Shown here piece after piece: positions 10,141-20,935 of a DNA stretch of 64,000 bases (positions are counted from its first letter, which is position 1; each line of letters opens with the position of its first letter). The translations under genes were made by a program, and so were the position numbers. Below the pieces are notes generated by a model. That model did no database searches and was not told the DNA's origin. It saw nothing but the letters and a program-made list of their open reading frames with translations. The stretch comes from Palaemon carinicauda (lineage: Eukaryota > Arthropoda > Malacostraca > Decapoda > Palaemonidae), in NCBI RefSeq assembly GCF_036898095.1, contig NC_090751.1, positions 52,000,948-52,064,947 on the forward strand, given 5' to 3'.

Positions 10141-10448
10141 CCCTTCACAAGAATGTTTGCAGCAGACTTTGGACCCTGTGGGGTCAGCCAACCATAGATC
10201 TGTTCGCTACCTCGATAACCTAGAGGCTCCCGTTGTATTGTTCTCCGATTCCAGACCCAGCAGCAGTTCACGTGGATGCTTTTCTGCTGGATTGGTCCCA
10301 TCTCGACCTGTATGCATTCCCGCCGTTCAAGATTGTCAACAGGGTACTTCAGAAGTTCGCCTCTCGCAAAGGGACACGGCTGACGTTGGTTGGCTCCGCT
10401 CTGGCCCGCGAGAGAATGGTTCATAGAGGTACTGCAATGGCTGGTTGA
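10141..10448 (+). pseudogene. Post-RNase H (methyltransferase-like) region of DIRS-2
   Basis: Frames near 10180-10448 read TIDLFAT, YCSPIPDPAAVHVDAFLLDW, LDLYAFPPFKIVNRVLQKFA and LVGSALARERMVHR. This conserved block follows RNase H in DIRS polyproteins; published DIRS-1 descriptions place a Dam-like methyltransferase domain here. I cannot confirm catalytic methyltransferase motifs from sequence alone. A TGA at 10446-10448 precedes the recombinase frame. Confidence 0.65.
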
Positions 10449-11607
10449 CATTCCCAGGACTCTTCCTCTAGGAGTGGACCTTCTACGTCTACCTCACGTA
10501 AAGAGGGTACATCCAAACCTCCACGCTCTTCGTCTGACTGCCTTCAGACTTTCGAAAGACTCTCAAAAGCTAGGGGCTTTTCGAAGGAGGCAGCCAGAGC
10601 GATTGCCAGAGCAAGGAGGACATCCACTCTCAGAGTCTATCAGTCTAAAGGGGAAGTCTTCCGAAGCTGGTACAAGGCCAATGCAGTTTCCTCATCCAGT
10701 ACCACTGTAACCCAGATTGCTGACTTCCTGTTACATCTAAGGAACGTAAGATCCCTTTCAGCTCCTACGATTAAGGGTTACAGAAGTATGTTGGCAGCGG
10801 TTTTCCGCCACAGAGGCTTGGATCTTTCCACCAACAAAGATCTACAGGACCTCCTTAGGTCTTTTGAGACCTCAAAGGAACGTCGGTTGTCCACTCCAGG
10901 CTGGAATCTAGACGTGGTCCTAAGGTTCCTTATGTCATCAAGATTTGAACCTCTCCAATCAGCCTCTTTTAAGGACCTCACATTAAAAACTCTTTTCCTC
11001 GTGTGCTTGACAACAGCTAAAAGAGTAAGTGAGATCCACGCCTTCAGCAGGAACATAGTTTTCACATCTGAAACGGCTACATGTTCCTTGCAGCTCGGTT
11101 TTTTGCTAAAACGAGCTTCCTTCACGTCCTTGGCCTAAGTCGTTCGAGATCCCAAGCCTATCCAACTTGGTGGGGGACGAACTGGAGAGAGTACTTTGCC
11201 CAGTTAAAGCTCTTAGGTACTATCTAAAAAGGTCATAACCTTTACGAGGACAATCAGAAGCCTTATGGTGTGCTATCAAGAAACCTTCTCTTCCAAGGTC
11301 TAAGAACTCAGTTTCTTACCTATTCAGGCTCCTGATTAGGGAAGCACATTCTCATCTGAAGGAAGAAGACCTTGCTTTGCTGAAGGTAAGGACACATGAA
11401 GTGAGAGCTGTGGCTACTTCAGTGGCCCTCAAACAGAACCGTTCTCTGCAGAGTGTTATGGATGCAACCTATTGGAGAAGCAAGTCAGTGTTCGCATCAT
11501 TCTATCTCAAAGATGTCCAGTCTCTTTACGAGAACTGCTACACCCTGGGACCATTCGTAGCAACGAATGCAGTAGTAGGCGGGGGCTCAGCCACTACATT
11601 CCCATAA
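10449..11607 (+). pseudogene. Tyrosine recombinase of DIRS-2 (frameshifted)
   Basis: Integrates the element's circular DNA. The frame from 10449 to the TAA at 11136-11138 gives a Ser/Arg-rich leader (DSSSRSGPSTSTSRKEGTSK), a SAM-like core-binding region (TLRVYQSKGEVFRSW, TQIADFLLHLR, APTIKGYRSML) and the first-Arg block LTTAKRVSEIHAFSRN. After frameshifts between 11080 and 11377, the last part reads VRTHEVRAVATS (HxxR) and SVFASFYLKDVQSL (nucleophile Tyr). All of the R, HxxR and Y landmarks I can identify are present, but not in one frame, so it is inactive as assembled; sequencing error at the shifts cannot be excluded. Confidence 0.9.
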
Positions 11608-11993
11608 TCCCATAACCTTTTTAACCTTTCTCTTGAATACTTTTTATGGGTTGTACTGTCGGCTAAGAAGCCTTCCACATCCTTGTTGATTTGGCGGGTG
11701 GTCAATTCTTTCTTGAGAAGCGCCGAGGTTAAAGGTTGTGATGAGGTCCTTTAGTATGGGTTGCAGCCCTTTATACTTCAGCACCTAAGAGTCGTTCAGC
11801 ATCCTAAGAGGACCGCTACGCTCAGTAAGGAAGACGTACTTAATAAAGGCAGAGTAATGGTTCAAGTCGTCTTCCTTACCAGGTACTTATTTATTTTATG
11901 TTATTTTTGAATAACTAATAAAATAAAATACGGGATACTTAGCTTCTTTGTTAACATGTATGCTGGTCTCCACCCACCACCCTGGGTGTGAAT
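11608..11993 (+). other. 3' untranslated region of DIRS-2
   Basis: Non-coding DNA between the end of the recombinase frame and the ICR, with TAAT- and AATAAA-like words near 11910-11930. No independent gene is seen. Confidence 0.6.
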
Positions 11994-12084
11994 CAGCTAC
12001 ATGATTATCGGGTAAGATTAATATTGAAAAATGTTATTTTCATTAATAAAATAAATTTTTGAATATACTTACCCGATAATCATG
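11994..12084 (+). repeat. Internal complementary region (ICR) of DIRS-2
   Basis: The first half (CAGCTACATGATTATCGGG through ATTGAAAA, 37 bases) is the exact reverse complement of the left outer end at 5416-5452. The second half (from ATGTTATTTTCATTAATAAA to ATAATCATG) is the reverse complement of the right outer end at about 12272-12322, with one mismatch. It reads as the head-to-tail junction of the two termini, the template used for circle formation in the DIRS model. Confidence 0.95.
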
Positions 12085-12129
12085 ATTTAATTGACCCACC
12101 CTTCCTCCCCATAGAGAACCAGTGGACCG

Positions 12130-12322
12130 AGGAAAAAATTGAGGTGGTGTTGACAAGAAGTACTGGAGTACCTGACCACAGATGGCGCTGTGGTGTTCAC
12201 CCCCACCTGTATAGCGATCGCTGGCGTATCCCGACCGTAGATTTCTGTCGGCAACAGAGTTGACAGCTACATGATTATCGGGTAAGTATATTCAAAAATT
12301 TATTTTACTAATGAAAATAACA
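12130..12322 (+). repeat. Right inverted terminal repeat of DIRS-2
   Basis: Reverse complement of the left ITR from AGGAAAAAATTGAGG to ATGATTATCGGGTAAG, then an end-specific stretch TATATTCAAAAATTTATTTT that matches only the second ICR half. The match to the ICR stops at AATAACAT, placing the element end at about 12322. Confidence 0.93.
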
Positions 12323-12700
12323 TAATTACAATATGTAATGTTTTCTTAAAGATGCCGCCTGAAAGGAAGACCTTCCATTTGTTTACTTTACGCTCCATCT
12401 TCGATCATAATAAACAAATGAACGCATTAAACACGCACGATCAAAGTGATAGCGTATGATATTAAAAGCTTTTTGTAAATATTATGTTATTACAAATATT
12501 TTACTTACCGTATCCATATAAATTCCTACATACGTACCAAAGTAGGAAAACAATTTTTTTTGTGTTTAATCAACAATAACAAACTGCCGCTAATGACAGA
12601 ATGATAATTTACGATAATTCTAAACTGTTACGAAATATAAATGTCTATTCCATATCCAAAATCCTTTTCCCAACTTCAGCTACTGTATAAGTCAAATGTT
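12323..12700. other. AT-rich unique DNA
   Basis: No ORF, repeat family or regulatory element recognised between DIRS-2 and the MITE-like element. Confidence 0.6.
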
Positions 12701-12904
12701 CAGGATTGCCAGTTTGGCCTTTTTTCAGGCCAAAAAACCTCGAATTTGGCCTTTTTAAGAAATTAGTTGGCCTTTAGTAATATGAAAAAAAGGCTGGTAT
12801 TAAGTACTATTTATTTGGCCATTTTCTACTAATGGGGTGGCCTTTTAAAGCTTCTGTTGATTAGGAGTTGGCCTTTTCTCAATTAGAAAACCTGGCAACC
12901 CTGA
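12701..12904. mobile_element. MITE-like element with CAGGRTTGCCAG termini
   Basis: About 204 bp. The left end CAGGATTGCCAGTTTGGCC and the reverse complement of the right end, CAGGGTTGCCAGGTTTTC, form roughly 13-bp imperfect terminal inverted repeats. The interior repeats the word TTGGCCTTTT several times in both orientations and has no coding capacity. No target-site duplication could be made out, so the superfamily is unknown. Confidence 0.55.
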
Positions 12905-13123
12905 CTTGTACCCACCTCAATTATGGAGCCGTCAGAAAAAAAGTAAAAGAAGAAGAAAGAACTAGGCCGGTTTTTAAAGTCATCGAACAATTAAGTTTCC
13001 GCTATAACGTTCCAAGTGACAGAGATGGTACGAGTTTGGAGAAAGTAAGGAAAATTGAATAATGATTGATTTTTTATATAACTGATACTTTGTGAAGCCA
13101 CAAAGATTTCATTTGTTAGAGGT

Positions 13124-13204
<81 letters not shown>

Positions 13205-13591
13205 GATTGATTTTGAACAGCGTCGCACATACAGAAAATTTATTTTTGAAAACTAGCAACCACATAAATGGGGAATTGCACAATTCGAACACACAATTCA
13301 GGACGGTACTATAGTTGAACAATAGTATGATGGAAAATACCCTAGGCTTGTATCTGCCAATGCTGCACCAAGACTGTGAAATATCGTCTGTGTTGCTTAG
13401 GTAAGATCATATATCACATGCTATTGCCTGACAAGTGAGAGTCGGCCAATCAGGGTATGATAATCTGCATCCTGGTTGCTTATTTGTCCATGGAGCACAT
13501 CATCACCAGAGAAAATTATGTTAAGCCAGGTAGCATCTCCCCTTATCCCGTTCCACTTTGTGTTTAGAGAGTCGTAAGTCTACAAGTGTTA
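12905..13591. other. Unique DNA with a long (GA)n microsatellite
   Basis: Only the (GA)n run at 13131-13200 stands out. ORFs across it on both strands are low-complexity artefacts; no gene is recognised. Confidence 0.6.
13131..13200. repeat. (GA)n microsatellite
   Basis: About 35 uninterrupted GA units. Confidence 0.98.
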
Positions 13592-13668
13592 CAGTCAGCC
13601 CTCGATATTCGCGGATTCGGTCATTTGCGATACAGAGAACCATATAACCTATTGAATGAAAAAAATTA
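13592..13668 (+). repeat. Terminal inverted repeat, left copy
   Basis: About 76 bp matching the reverse complement of 14499-14573 with a handful of differences, from CAGTCAGCCCTCGATATTCG to an A-rich inner end. Confidence 0.85.
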
Positions 13669-14498
13669 CGTACAGTCAGCCCTCCTTACTCATGGGGATT
13701 AGGTAAGAGAGACACCCGTGAAAAGGGAGAATCCGGGAATACTTTCTGCCCTAGGTGCTTTTAACTCCCAAGCTAATAACTCGCTGCTCATTGCCTACTT
13801 GTCGGCTTACACTAAGTAACCAGCTGTACTGCCTAATATAATTCTTACCGGGCTTCTATCATAGTATGAATACAGTTAATGAATTAACACCTTCCAGTAA
13901 GTGTACTGCACATATACTCTTAACTATTGTACACAATAAGAGTCAGCACCATACTTATGAAAATAATGTACTATAACAATACACTGTTGTTCCTATCTAA
14001 TATAACACTCGCTGATAATGTTGTGTATATTACTGTAATATACCTGTATGTACATTACTATTACTACAGTACAGCTTAATTAGCTAAGGTAACATCACAC
14101 AATAAAAATTGAAAGAAAAAATATCGGTGCAACACCACTAACCATTTACGTACGAAGTTCTACGTGGTAAGTGTGAAGCAGGATGCAACTCTTTGTGCCA
14201 TTCACTGTTTGGCACATGGGGTAGTGTAATGTACATATCACATTTTATACAAAAATCACTATAAACCCTCTGGGTTGTACAGGTTTTTTACATCACAACG
14301 TTATTCTCCACAAAAAGGACTGAAGTGGAAGATGCACACGTGAGAAGAGAAGGGATAATGCAAGATTGAGGCTGAGTTAGCGAGAGATGGGGTGTTGTGC
14401 TGTGTGGAGAGGAAAATGTTGCGAAGCGTGCTGGATGCAAAGGAGCACGGTTGGTTTGAAATAGGCCACGAGAGTACTTTTTGTGAAAACGCGAGGGT

Positions 14499-14573
14499 GA
14501 TTTTTTTATTTAATAGGTTATACGGTTCACTGTATCGCGAATGACCGAATCCGCGAATATCGAGGGCTGACTG
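14499..14573 (-). repeat. Terminal inverted repeat, central inverted copy
   Basis: Inverted copy of 13592-13668, lying exactly in the spacer between the two long palindrome arms. It ends CGAGGGCTGACTG and is followed by TTTT rather than TA, so the target-site duplication on this side is lost or mutated. Confidence 0.85.
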
Positions 14574-15403
14574 TTTTCGCAATAAGTACTCTTGCAGCCC
14601 GACAATTTCAAACTGACTTGTCCCCTTTGCACCCTGCATTCTTCGTGCTGTTTCCCTCTCCGCGTATTGCTTACAACCCATCTTTCGCTAACATGGCCTC
14701 AGTCTCTTGTCTTTACTCGTGTGTCTGCTTCAGTCCTTTTTGTGCAGAATCATGTTGATGTAAAAAATCTCTACATATCCAGTGTGTTTACAGTGATTTC
14801 AGTATAAAATGTGACACATTACGCTATCCCACACGTCAAACACTTGATGGCTCATGAGTTGTATCGTGCTTCTTTACTTACTGCGTAGAATTTCGTACAT
14901 AAACGGTTCATGGCGTTTTACTGATACTTTTTCTTTTAATCATTATTGTGTTAGCATGTTCATTGTATATTAGTGTTATTATTATATTACTGCTGTACAA
15001 TACTATACTGTATGCAAAATACAAAATACCGTACATTACAGTAGTAATGTAGATATAGGCTACATGTATGGTAGGTTGGAACGGTGCAAGTCGACCTGCC
15101 TAAAACAGCGATCACTACGAGGGTTACCTAAGCTAATTAAGCTGTACTGTAGTAATAATACTGTACATATATGACAGTATCAGCGAGTATTGTTACATTG
15201 GAGCCACACTGTTTTCTTGTTACTGTACGTATAAGTGTGGTGATGACTTGTGTTATGTGTACTGTACACTTACTAAAATGTGTTCATTCATTAATACAAT
15301 ATTGTAATGTCTTATAGTGAAAAATGGGTTTCTCCCACTTAAAATTCTGCTTTGTGGGGGCTGTTCCTGGAATGTAACCCTCGTGAAATATGAGGGACGA
15401 CCG

Positions 15404-15690
15404 TAGTTTCAAAATGTTTAATGATCGGTAGCAATTGGAAAATTAAGGATTCCTTTGTGTGTCCAATTGACTAGCTGGCCAGTTAGCAGTTTATCATTAT
15501 CCTACTCCTGCTTTTATGGGTTCAGATGGTTCAGATTTGCATGTTATGCACATTCTGTCCGGATAGAGAAGTCCTTTCAGTCATAAGATCATGGCTTCTC
15601 CCATTGCCCTGGAACAATGCTCCTTTCTGTCAACCTGTTGGGTTGGCTCCTGCCTTCACAAGACTCAGCATGCATGGTTATTGCCCAAAA
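15404..15690. other. Short unique spacer
   Basis: Nothing recognised between the fold-back and the left end of DIRS-3. Confidence 0.5.
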
Positions 15691-15853
15691 TTGTTTTGTT
15701 CCTACACAAGTACAAACCATCATACTTTACATAGGAGAATGATAACAGCGAAGTTGGAATAACGCAGTTAAAAATTATGAGGTGTCAACAACCGGCCGGT
15801 AGCTGCCTGCCTGTAGCGGGGAGGCATCAAGCCCCCGCTGGCTCACTGACAAA
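15691..15853 (+). repeat. Left ITR of DIRS-3
   Basis: Includes TTCCTACACAAGTACAAACC, GAGAATGATAACAGCGAAGT, GCAGTTAAAAATTATGAGGT and CAACAACCGGCCGGTAGCTG. It aligns with the reverse complement of 23213-23390 with small indels. Confidence 0.85.
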
Positions 15854-15959
15854 CCACTAAAGTATTAGTTGTTAGTAAGAATGGACATTCTCTCTGGCTG
15901 TGAGTTTGGCAGCTTACTAATTAACACTTTCTTTTTCCAGCATGTTTGTGACTTTAAGT

Positions 15960-18900
15960 ATGACTGCTTTTGTGATTGAGGATGCTTACAGAGATGTGGA
16001 AGTGCTCAGGGGTGCCGCCTAAGACCTGAGGTACCTTCATGAGTACCAGGAAGACGGATCCTCGTCAGCTGTGCCTTGCCAACAGAGAACACTCCTGCAG
16101 CCAGGTTTACCCTTGCAACGAATGTCAGTGGCAGTCAGTCATCCTCCCAGTGGGAGAAGTATGGCAGGAGGAGGAAGAAGTCTAAGAGGGATTCTTCGCC
16201 TTCCTCGAAGTCAAAGAAGGCCCAATTTTTTTCTTCTACCCCTGGTATTCAACCCTCCATCTCTCCATTGTCTTCCTTCCCGGGGGCCAATTGTGTAAGA
16301 TTGGTATCCTTTCATCCTTAGGGCAAGCCCTGGGGCAAGGGCATCCTTCCAATTGCCCTTGTGAATGGTGAGGACACCTCCTAAGGGGGTACCACCTTTC
16401 CAGTATAGTGATGCGTTACGTTTGCTCACCCTTATATCATCTTTGGAATCTTCAAATGGGGACTAGTTCCCCAGGCATCTTTCTAGAGGGAAGTGTCCTT
16501 CATCATCCACTCAGAGGACTTTAAGCAAATACCTGACCCTTGTCCTTAGAGGAAGTCTTCTGCGCTAGAAGTATCGCCCCTGAAGGTGCTAAATGCGTCT
16601 CGCCCAAACGTGCTAAATGCATCTCACCGGAACACGCTACACATCTCCCTTGAATATGTTGGATGCAACTCACCCTAACGTGCTAGACATGTCGGCCCTG
16701 AACACACCAAACGCGTCTCCCTCGACCATGCTAGATGTGTATCACTGAATGCATTTGACACATTGAACCTGAAAGCATTACAGGGCAACTCATGAGCTCA
16801 TGGAATTTTGGAAATTAAGATTATTGCACTTTTGGCTAGGAGAACGCCTATATTTCAAATATTTTTTTAATTGGTTTTGAGGGAAGGGGTTCATCGCTGC
16901 TTAGTAAATAACCCTAAAATATGAAGATTATATCCCTGTGGTTCCCAATATTGAGGAAAATTACCCATAGAAAACTACACTTGTGCATACTAAAGTACAG
17001 TATATTCAATCAATCTCTACAAAAAAATCGTTGAAGACTCTTTACTCAAAACGGGAAATTTTTAGAGAAAGATTCCTACTACAATTTCAGTATTGACCGT
17101 TTTTTATCGTTGAAATGGGAAAAGATAGGAAATTTTATTGGCTATAGTCTGTACATTCATATTTTGAAAAGGAGGAAATCTTCCCTCTGAAATATGGCTA
17201 TCATTGAAAGTGATTCCTATACTTTGATAAACTAATACAGATACATATGAAAAATAGGATATGACTTTCCCATGAATGTCTTATAGAATATAGAATTCTC
17301 TTTCCAATGGTTTTTGAATAAGAGAAATCCATCAAGAAGTATCAGTTTGAAGTAACCCCAAAATGACAGTTTCAGTGGGCCCGAGTTGCGCCCGCCCCTT
17401 AAGCGTACTTCTTCAGACAAATCTTCAAGATTTCAATCAAAATGCTTTACACACCTGTCACCTGGACGCTCTAGGTATTCTACTTCTAAAGGCGCTAATC
17501 GTGCCTTAATTGAACTCACTCAGGAATAACCTTCACTGGAACTTTCTCCTTCTTCATAAGGCATTTCTCACAGAACCTTGCCAACAAGACGCGTCATCAA
17601 AGTGCAACATATGTCCATCCCTTATCGCGTCTCCATCCCCAAAGCCGAAAGCAACCAGATCAATAGTTCTAATAGAGTTTGACAACAGATATGTGGACCA
17701 GCATCTGGTGCCCAATAAATTGCACACCAGGAGACATCATAGAGGAAAAATCTAGAAAATGCTTCCTAGAGATGATACAGTATTCGATTAAGGACTCACG
17801 GGATCTCTCTCCTAGTGAGCTCTCCCTGGTAGACAACTGCCTGAGAGACTAAGGAATGATGAAGGTGACAGACAGCCTGTCCTGTTTAAAAATGTTCCCA
17901 AGGAACAAGAAGGTTCCTCAAGTTACCTATCTCCTTCAGTGGCTCTTGCCACAAAGAGAGCTAGAACTGGAAGACAGTCCCCAAGTAATTCCGACCACCC
18001 TTGTCTCATTCATCCGTCAGGGTGGTGGGGAAAGATATTGTTTTGGATAGCGTCATCTTTTGGTGCTGATCGGGAATGGTCTACAAGAGGGATGAACCCA
18101 ATTAAGACTCTTATCTCTTCCCCAGCCAATGGAACCGGAACCTCTTGTTACAAAGGGCGAGTCTGACTTTAGTACATTGTACTGTACATAGGTTTAGGGT
18201 CAACAGTCTAGGAGAGGATTTATATTCTTCTCCAAAGGGCAGGAAGGCAGCTATTGACTGTCTTTGGCGAGCACCTGTAGCTCTAAACCTCATCTGGAGC
18301 TTCCTTGGTCGATCCTGGCTAATGAAGAACGAGCTGGTTTTGGGAAAGAAAGACTCCTTGAGGGCGAGAGATTCTCCCACTTGATTCCTGTGGCCTTTAT
18401 GAGGCAGAAGAAGTACTATTGTATGTATGCGGCACCCCCCCTTCCCCTCTAAATCCTGCAGTATCCCCCTTGATGTCATGTGTATCGACAGAGTGGCTGG
18501 CAGCATCATCAATCTCCTTCTCGGTGGCAGAGGCGTTGAGTATGGAAGCCATGGCCATGATGACAATGCAAATAGCCTCGTGGATTGACCACTGGTCAGG
18601 AACAATCTGCTACTGAGAGCCACCAGGGACTTGTCTGACCCCAGACAAGAGGCAAGCCCTGAAAGACTGTTCTGATGAATTCTTGATGCTATAGGCAGCC
18701 AACCAGTTGGCCAGTTACGTGCTAAAACATTGAGACACCCAAGGGAATTAACCCTGGGAGGGATTATACCTTTTTATCTCCTCCCATAAGGGCCCAGTCC
18801 TAGTTTTAGCAGCGTAGGTAGAAGCAACAACTGAGAAGCGGAAGAAGGGCAGTCAGAACCCCATCCTACATCAAGCTATTTCCTTTTGACAACCACAGTC

Positions 18901-19250
18901 TTTCTCCACCTCAGGTCAGGCTAGAGCAACATTGCAGCCCTAAGCAATTTCAGGGACAACACTCGACAAAGTCTCAATCCTCAGGAAGGCACTGAACCCT
19001 CCCTTTTCAGCTTACCAGAGGCATGGGAAAAAGTCTAGGACGACGACCCCGTTTGGGGACCATTCTTTCCACTGCACCACCAGTGGATGGATGCCTGCAA
19101 TCCAATTCGAGGAGGTCTAGTATCACAGGGCAGAAAGATGAGCATTGGAGGTCCTTTGATCCGGATATCTCCTGCCGTTCATCAGTGCTCCCCCTTCCCT
19201 AATTTCACCACCTGCAAAGTCATCAACATACATATAGGCACGAATCACCA
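15960..19250 (+). pseudogene. gag-like ORF1 region of DIRS-3
   Basis: Broken frames. Near 16050-16240 they read DPRQLCLANREHSCSQVYP and CNECQ, then QWEKYGRRRKKSKRDSSPSS. This is a Cys-containing, basic, Ser-rich N-terminal region probably typical of these ORF1 proteins. Near 18300-18420 ANEERAGFGKERLLEGERF and near 18540-18610 AMMTMQIASWIDHWSGTIC parallel CAMQATSWLDIWLGTQAIL in DIRS-5 gag, which anchors the assignment. A degenerate tandem repeat sits at 16566-16770. The N-terminal Cys pattern hints at nucleic-acid binding but I cannot name a domain. Confidence 0.65.
16566..16770 (+). repeat. Degenerate tandem repeat of about 30 bp in DIRS-3 ORF1
   Basis: Recurring GTGCTAAATGCGTCTC-like words (GTGCTAAATGCATCTC, ATGTTGGATGCAACTC, GTGCTAGACATGTC, ATGCTAGATGTGTATC) with CCTGAA or CCCTAAC linkers give five to six diverged copies at a period of roughly 30 bases. 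It lies at the same relative place, early in ORF1, as the 21-bp array of DIRS-2. Confidence 0.7.
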
Positions 19251-19254
19251 AAGC

Positions 19255-19985
19255 ATCTAGCCCTTCAGGCAAAGGTTGAGGCTGTGTTAGAGATTGGCAC
19301 TCTCCAAGAGATCAATGACAGCTCCACAGGCTTCTTCAGTTGACTTTTTCTTGTAGAGAAGGCCTCTCAAAGCTGGAGACCAGTCATCGACCTCACATCC
19401 CTGAACAAGTTTGTTCAACAGACTCCATTAAAGATGGTCAGACAAACAATTGGCCTTTGGACTTCATGATAACTGTAGATCTAAACGACTCTTGCTTCCA
19501 GATGCTGATTCAGCCCGGCAGAGTATGCCAGTTCTTGCTACTTTGCTTTGACCTTTCGACAGCTCCTCGAGGCTTCCCTCTGGTTTCATCATGGGCACAC
19601 GCCACCGCCAATTGTCTCCTTCACTACCTGGACGACTGGCCAATTCTGGCTGGTTATGAGGAAACCGTTCTCTTCCACCGAGAAAAGCCCCTTTCGATTT
19701 GTCACGATGTAGGGATTGGGGGGTTATTGAAAGACGTCTGTGGTAGTGCTGATGCAAAGACATATCTAGGAATGGACGTAGATATGGTCCTCAGGAAGAT
19801 TTGTGTGTCTCAGGATAGGATATCCCAACTACAAATGGTAGCTCTCCCCATCCTTCGACAACACCATCTGCCGGCACAATAGTGGCTGAAACTTCTAGGA
19901 CACCTGACATCCATGGAGTGCCTCGGACTCTGCAGTCATCTTTACCTTCGGTCACTTCAGTGGTAGTTGAAAAGGCATTGGTCCC
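19255..19985 (+). pseudogene. Reverse transcriptase of DIRS-3
   Basis: Reads LEIGTLQEINDSSTGFFS and ASQSWRPVIDLTSLNKFV (fingers), then in the frame 19340-19882 FMITVDLNDSCFQMLIQP (first Asp), LLCFDLSTAPRGFPLVSSW, LLHYLDDWPILAGYEET (YLDD box), TYLGMDVDMVLRKI and RISQLQMVALPILRQHHLPA (thumb). The catalytic aspartates are retained. A frameshift near 19340-19460 and a TAG at about 19880 break the ORF. Translation stops matching DIRS at about 19985, where foreign DNA begins. Confidence 0.85.
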
Positions 19986-20935
19986 TGTTACGCTTAAAAT
20001 TGTTACAGATTCTTTTAATATTTAAACTAAATATTTCCCACCGCTACCAAATAAAATATGGGAAATGAATATATAAAAAAAAAAAACATTTATTCACAAA
20101 CTTATAAAGAAAATCAATGTTACTTCTTCCGTTACTTTAACTGACAAATCAAATCATTCAAAACAATAGAAAAGGGGAACAGTCAGTAAGGTAGAAATAC
20201 TTAAGGAATTTTGCATAGTTTTCTGCAGCTGCTGAGCTGATACTGGTACGGAGGGTTCAGGCTTAAGAACGTCGCAGAAGTTCAGATGAAACTGGCACGA
20301 TTACTTCAGATTCGGAGACGTCACAGAACAGTGGTATCAATATGGAACATCAGAAGTCTTCTCCAAGAATTCGATGATAGTGTAGAACTAAAACCATGCT
20401 GCAGACAATGTTGGCTACCTCTCGTCACAAGCAGGGAGGGCTGGCTGTGTCAATTTGTCTCTTCTTCTAAGCCATAACAGGATTTTGGAGACAGGCATTT
20501 GTCGTTTGAAGGGAATGTTGGAAACTGACTCTTATCAGACTTCTTGTTTTCTCTGCTTCTTATCTCGTGAGGACGTGGTTCCTATTTGGTTTAGACAGTT
20601 CCTCTCTTGTCCTGTGCCGTGTCCTATCTCCTCTGGACAATCTCTTCTTGAAGTTTTTATATCCATGTATGGGCGGAGCTAATTACGATGGACAGTCGTC
20701 ATTCCCATATAAGGTGTTTTTAGACAATTCTGCGTATCAATTGGTTTCTTCTAAAGCGCCACTTTGATCACGCCCATAGAAACAACTAGAAGAAATTTCT
20801 GATGCAATCTGAATCTCGTGTTAAGCCATAACAGAAGTGCGGCACGTTTCCACCCGTGATGAAATTTTTCATAAACAATGATATCCCTTGAGACTCTGTT
20901 TCTTAAAAACTACTGACTGTACTGATTAAAGCGAT
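19986..20935. mobile_element. Unidentified insertion inside DIRS-3
   Basis: About 950 bp of non-DIRS DNA separates RT from RNase H. It starts with an AT-rich part with an A12-like run near 20077 and contains TAAGCCATAACAG twice (about 20470 and 20823). TGTTACnn and nnATAACA near the two ends would suit LTR termini, so a solo LTR is possible, but no target-site duplication is visible and no protein is recognised. Confidence 0.4.

Larger units (their letters stand above)
5416..12322 (+). mobile_element. DIRS-2: DIRS-type retrotransposon with ITRs and ICR
   Basis: A 6.9-kb element defined structurally. The left end (5416-5589) and right end (12130-12322) are inverted copies of each other for about 155 bp. 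An internal complementary region at 11994-12084 is the reverse complement of the left outer end followed by that of the right outer end. Inside, on the plus strand, lie gag-like, RT remnant, RNase H, methyltransferase-like and tyrosine recombinase segments. This is the DIRS architecture (inverted repeats plus ICR, no direct LTRs). It is defective: the RT fingers and palm are missing, ORF1 has in-frame stops and the recombinase is frameshifted. No target-site duplication is seen, as expected for recombinase-mediated insertion. Confidence 0.93.
13592..15403. mobile_element. Palindromic Tigger-like fold-back element(s)
   Basis: The left terminus CAGTCAGCCCTCGATATTCG is preceded by TA; a second, CAGTCAGCCCTCCTTACTCA at 13673, is also preceded by TA. 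Inverted versions of these termini sit at 14499-14573 and 15340-15403 (the latter followed by TA). The DNA from 13673 to about 14490 is an imperfect reverse complement of 14576-15403, so the whole forms a palindrome with arms of about 0.8 kb. CAGT-type ends, TA target duplication and the CCCTC..ATTCGCGG motif resemble Tigger/pogo (Tc1-mariner) termini such as MER2. There is no transposase ORF, so it would be non-autonomous. Confidence 0.75.

Noticed and set aside
12991..13322. Ser-Leu repeat ORFs on the minus strand
   Set aside because: Produced by the (GA)n microsatellite.
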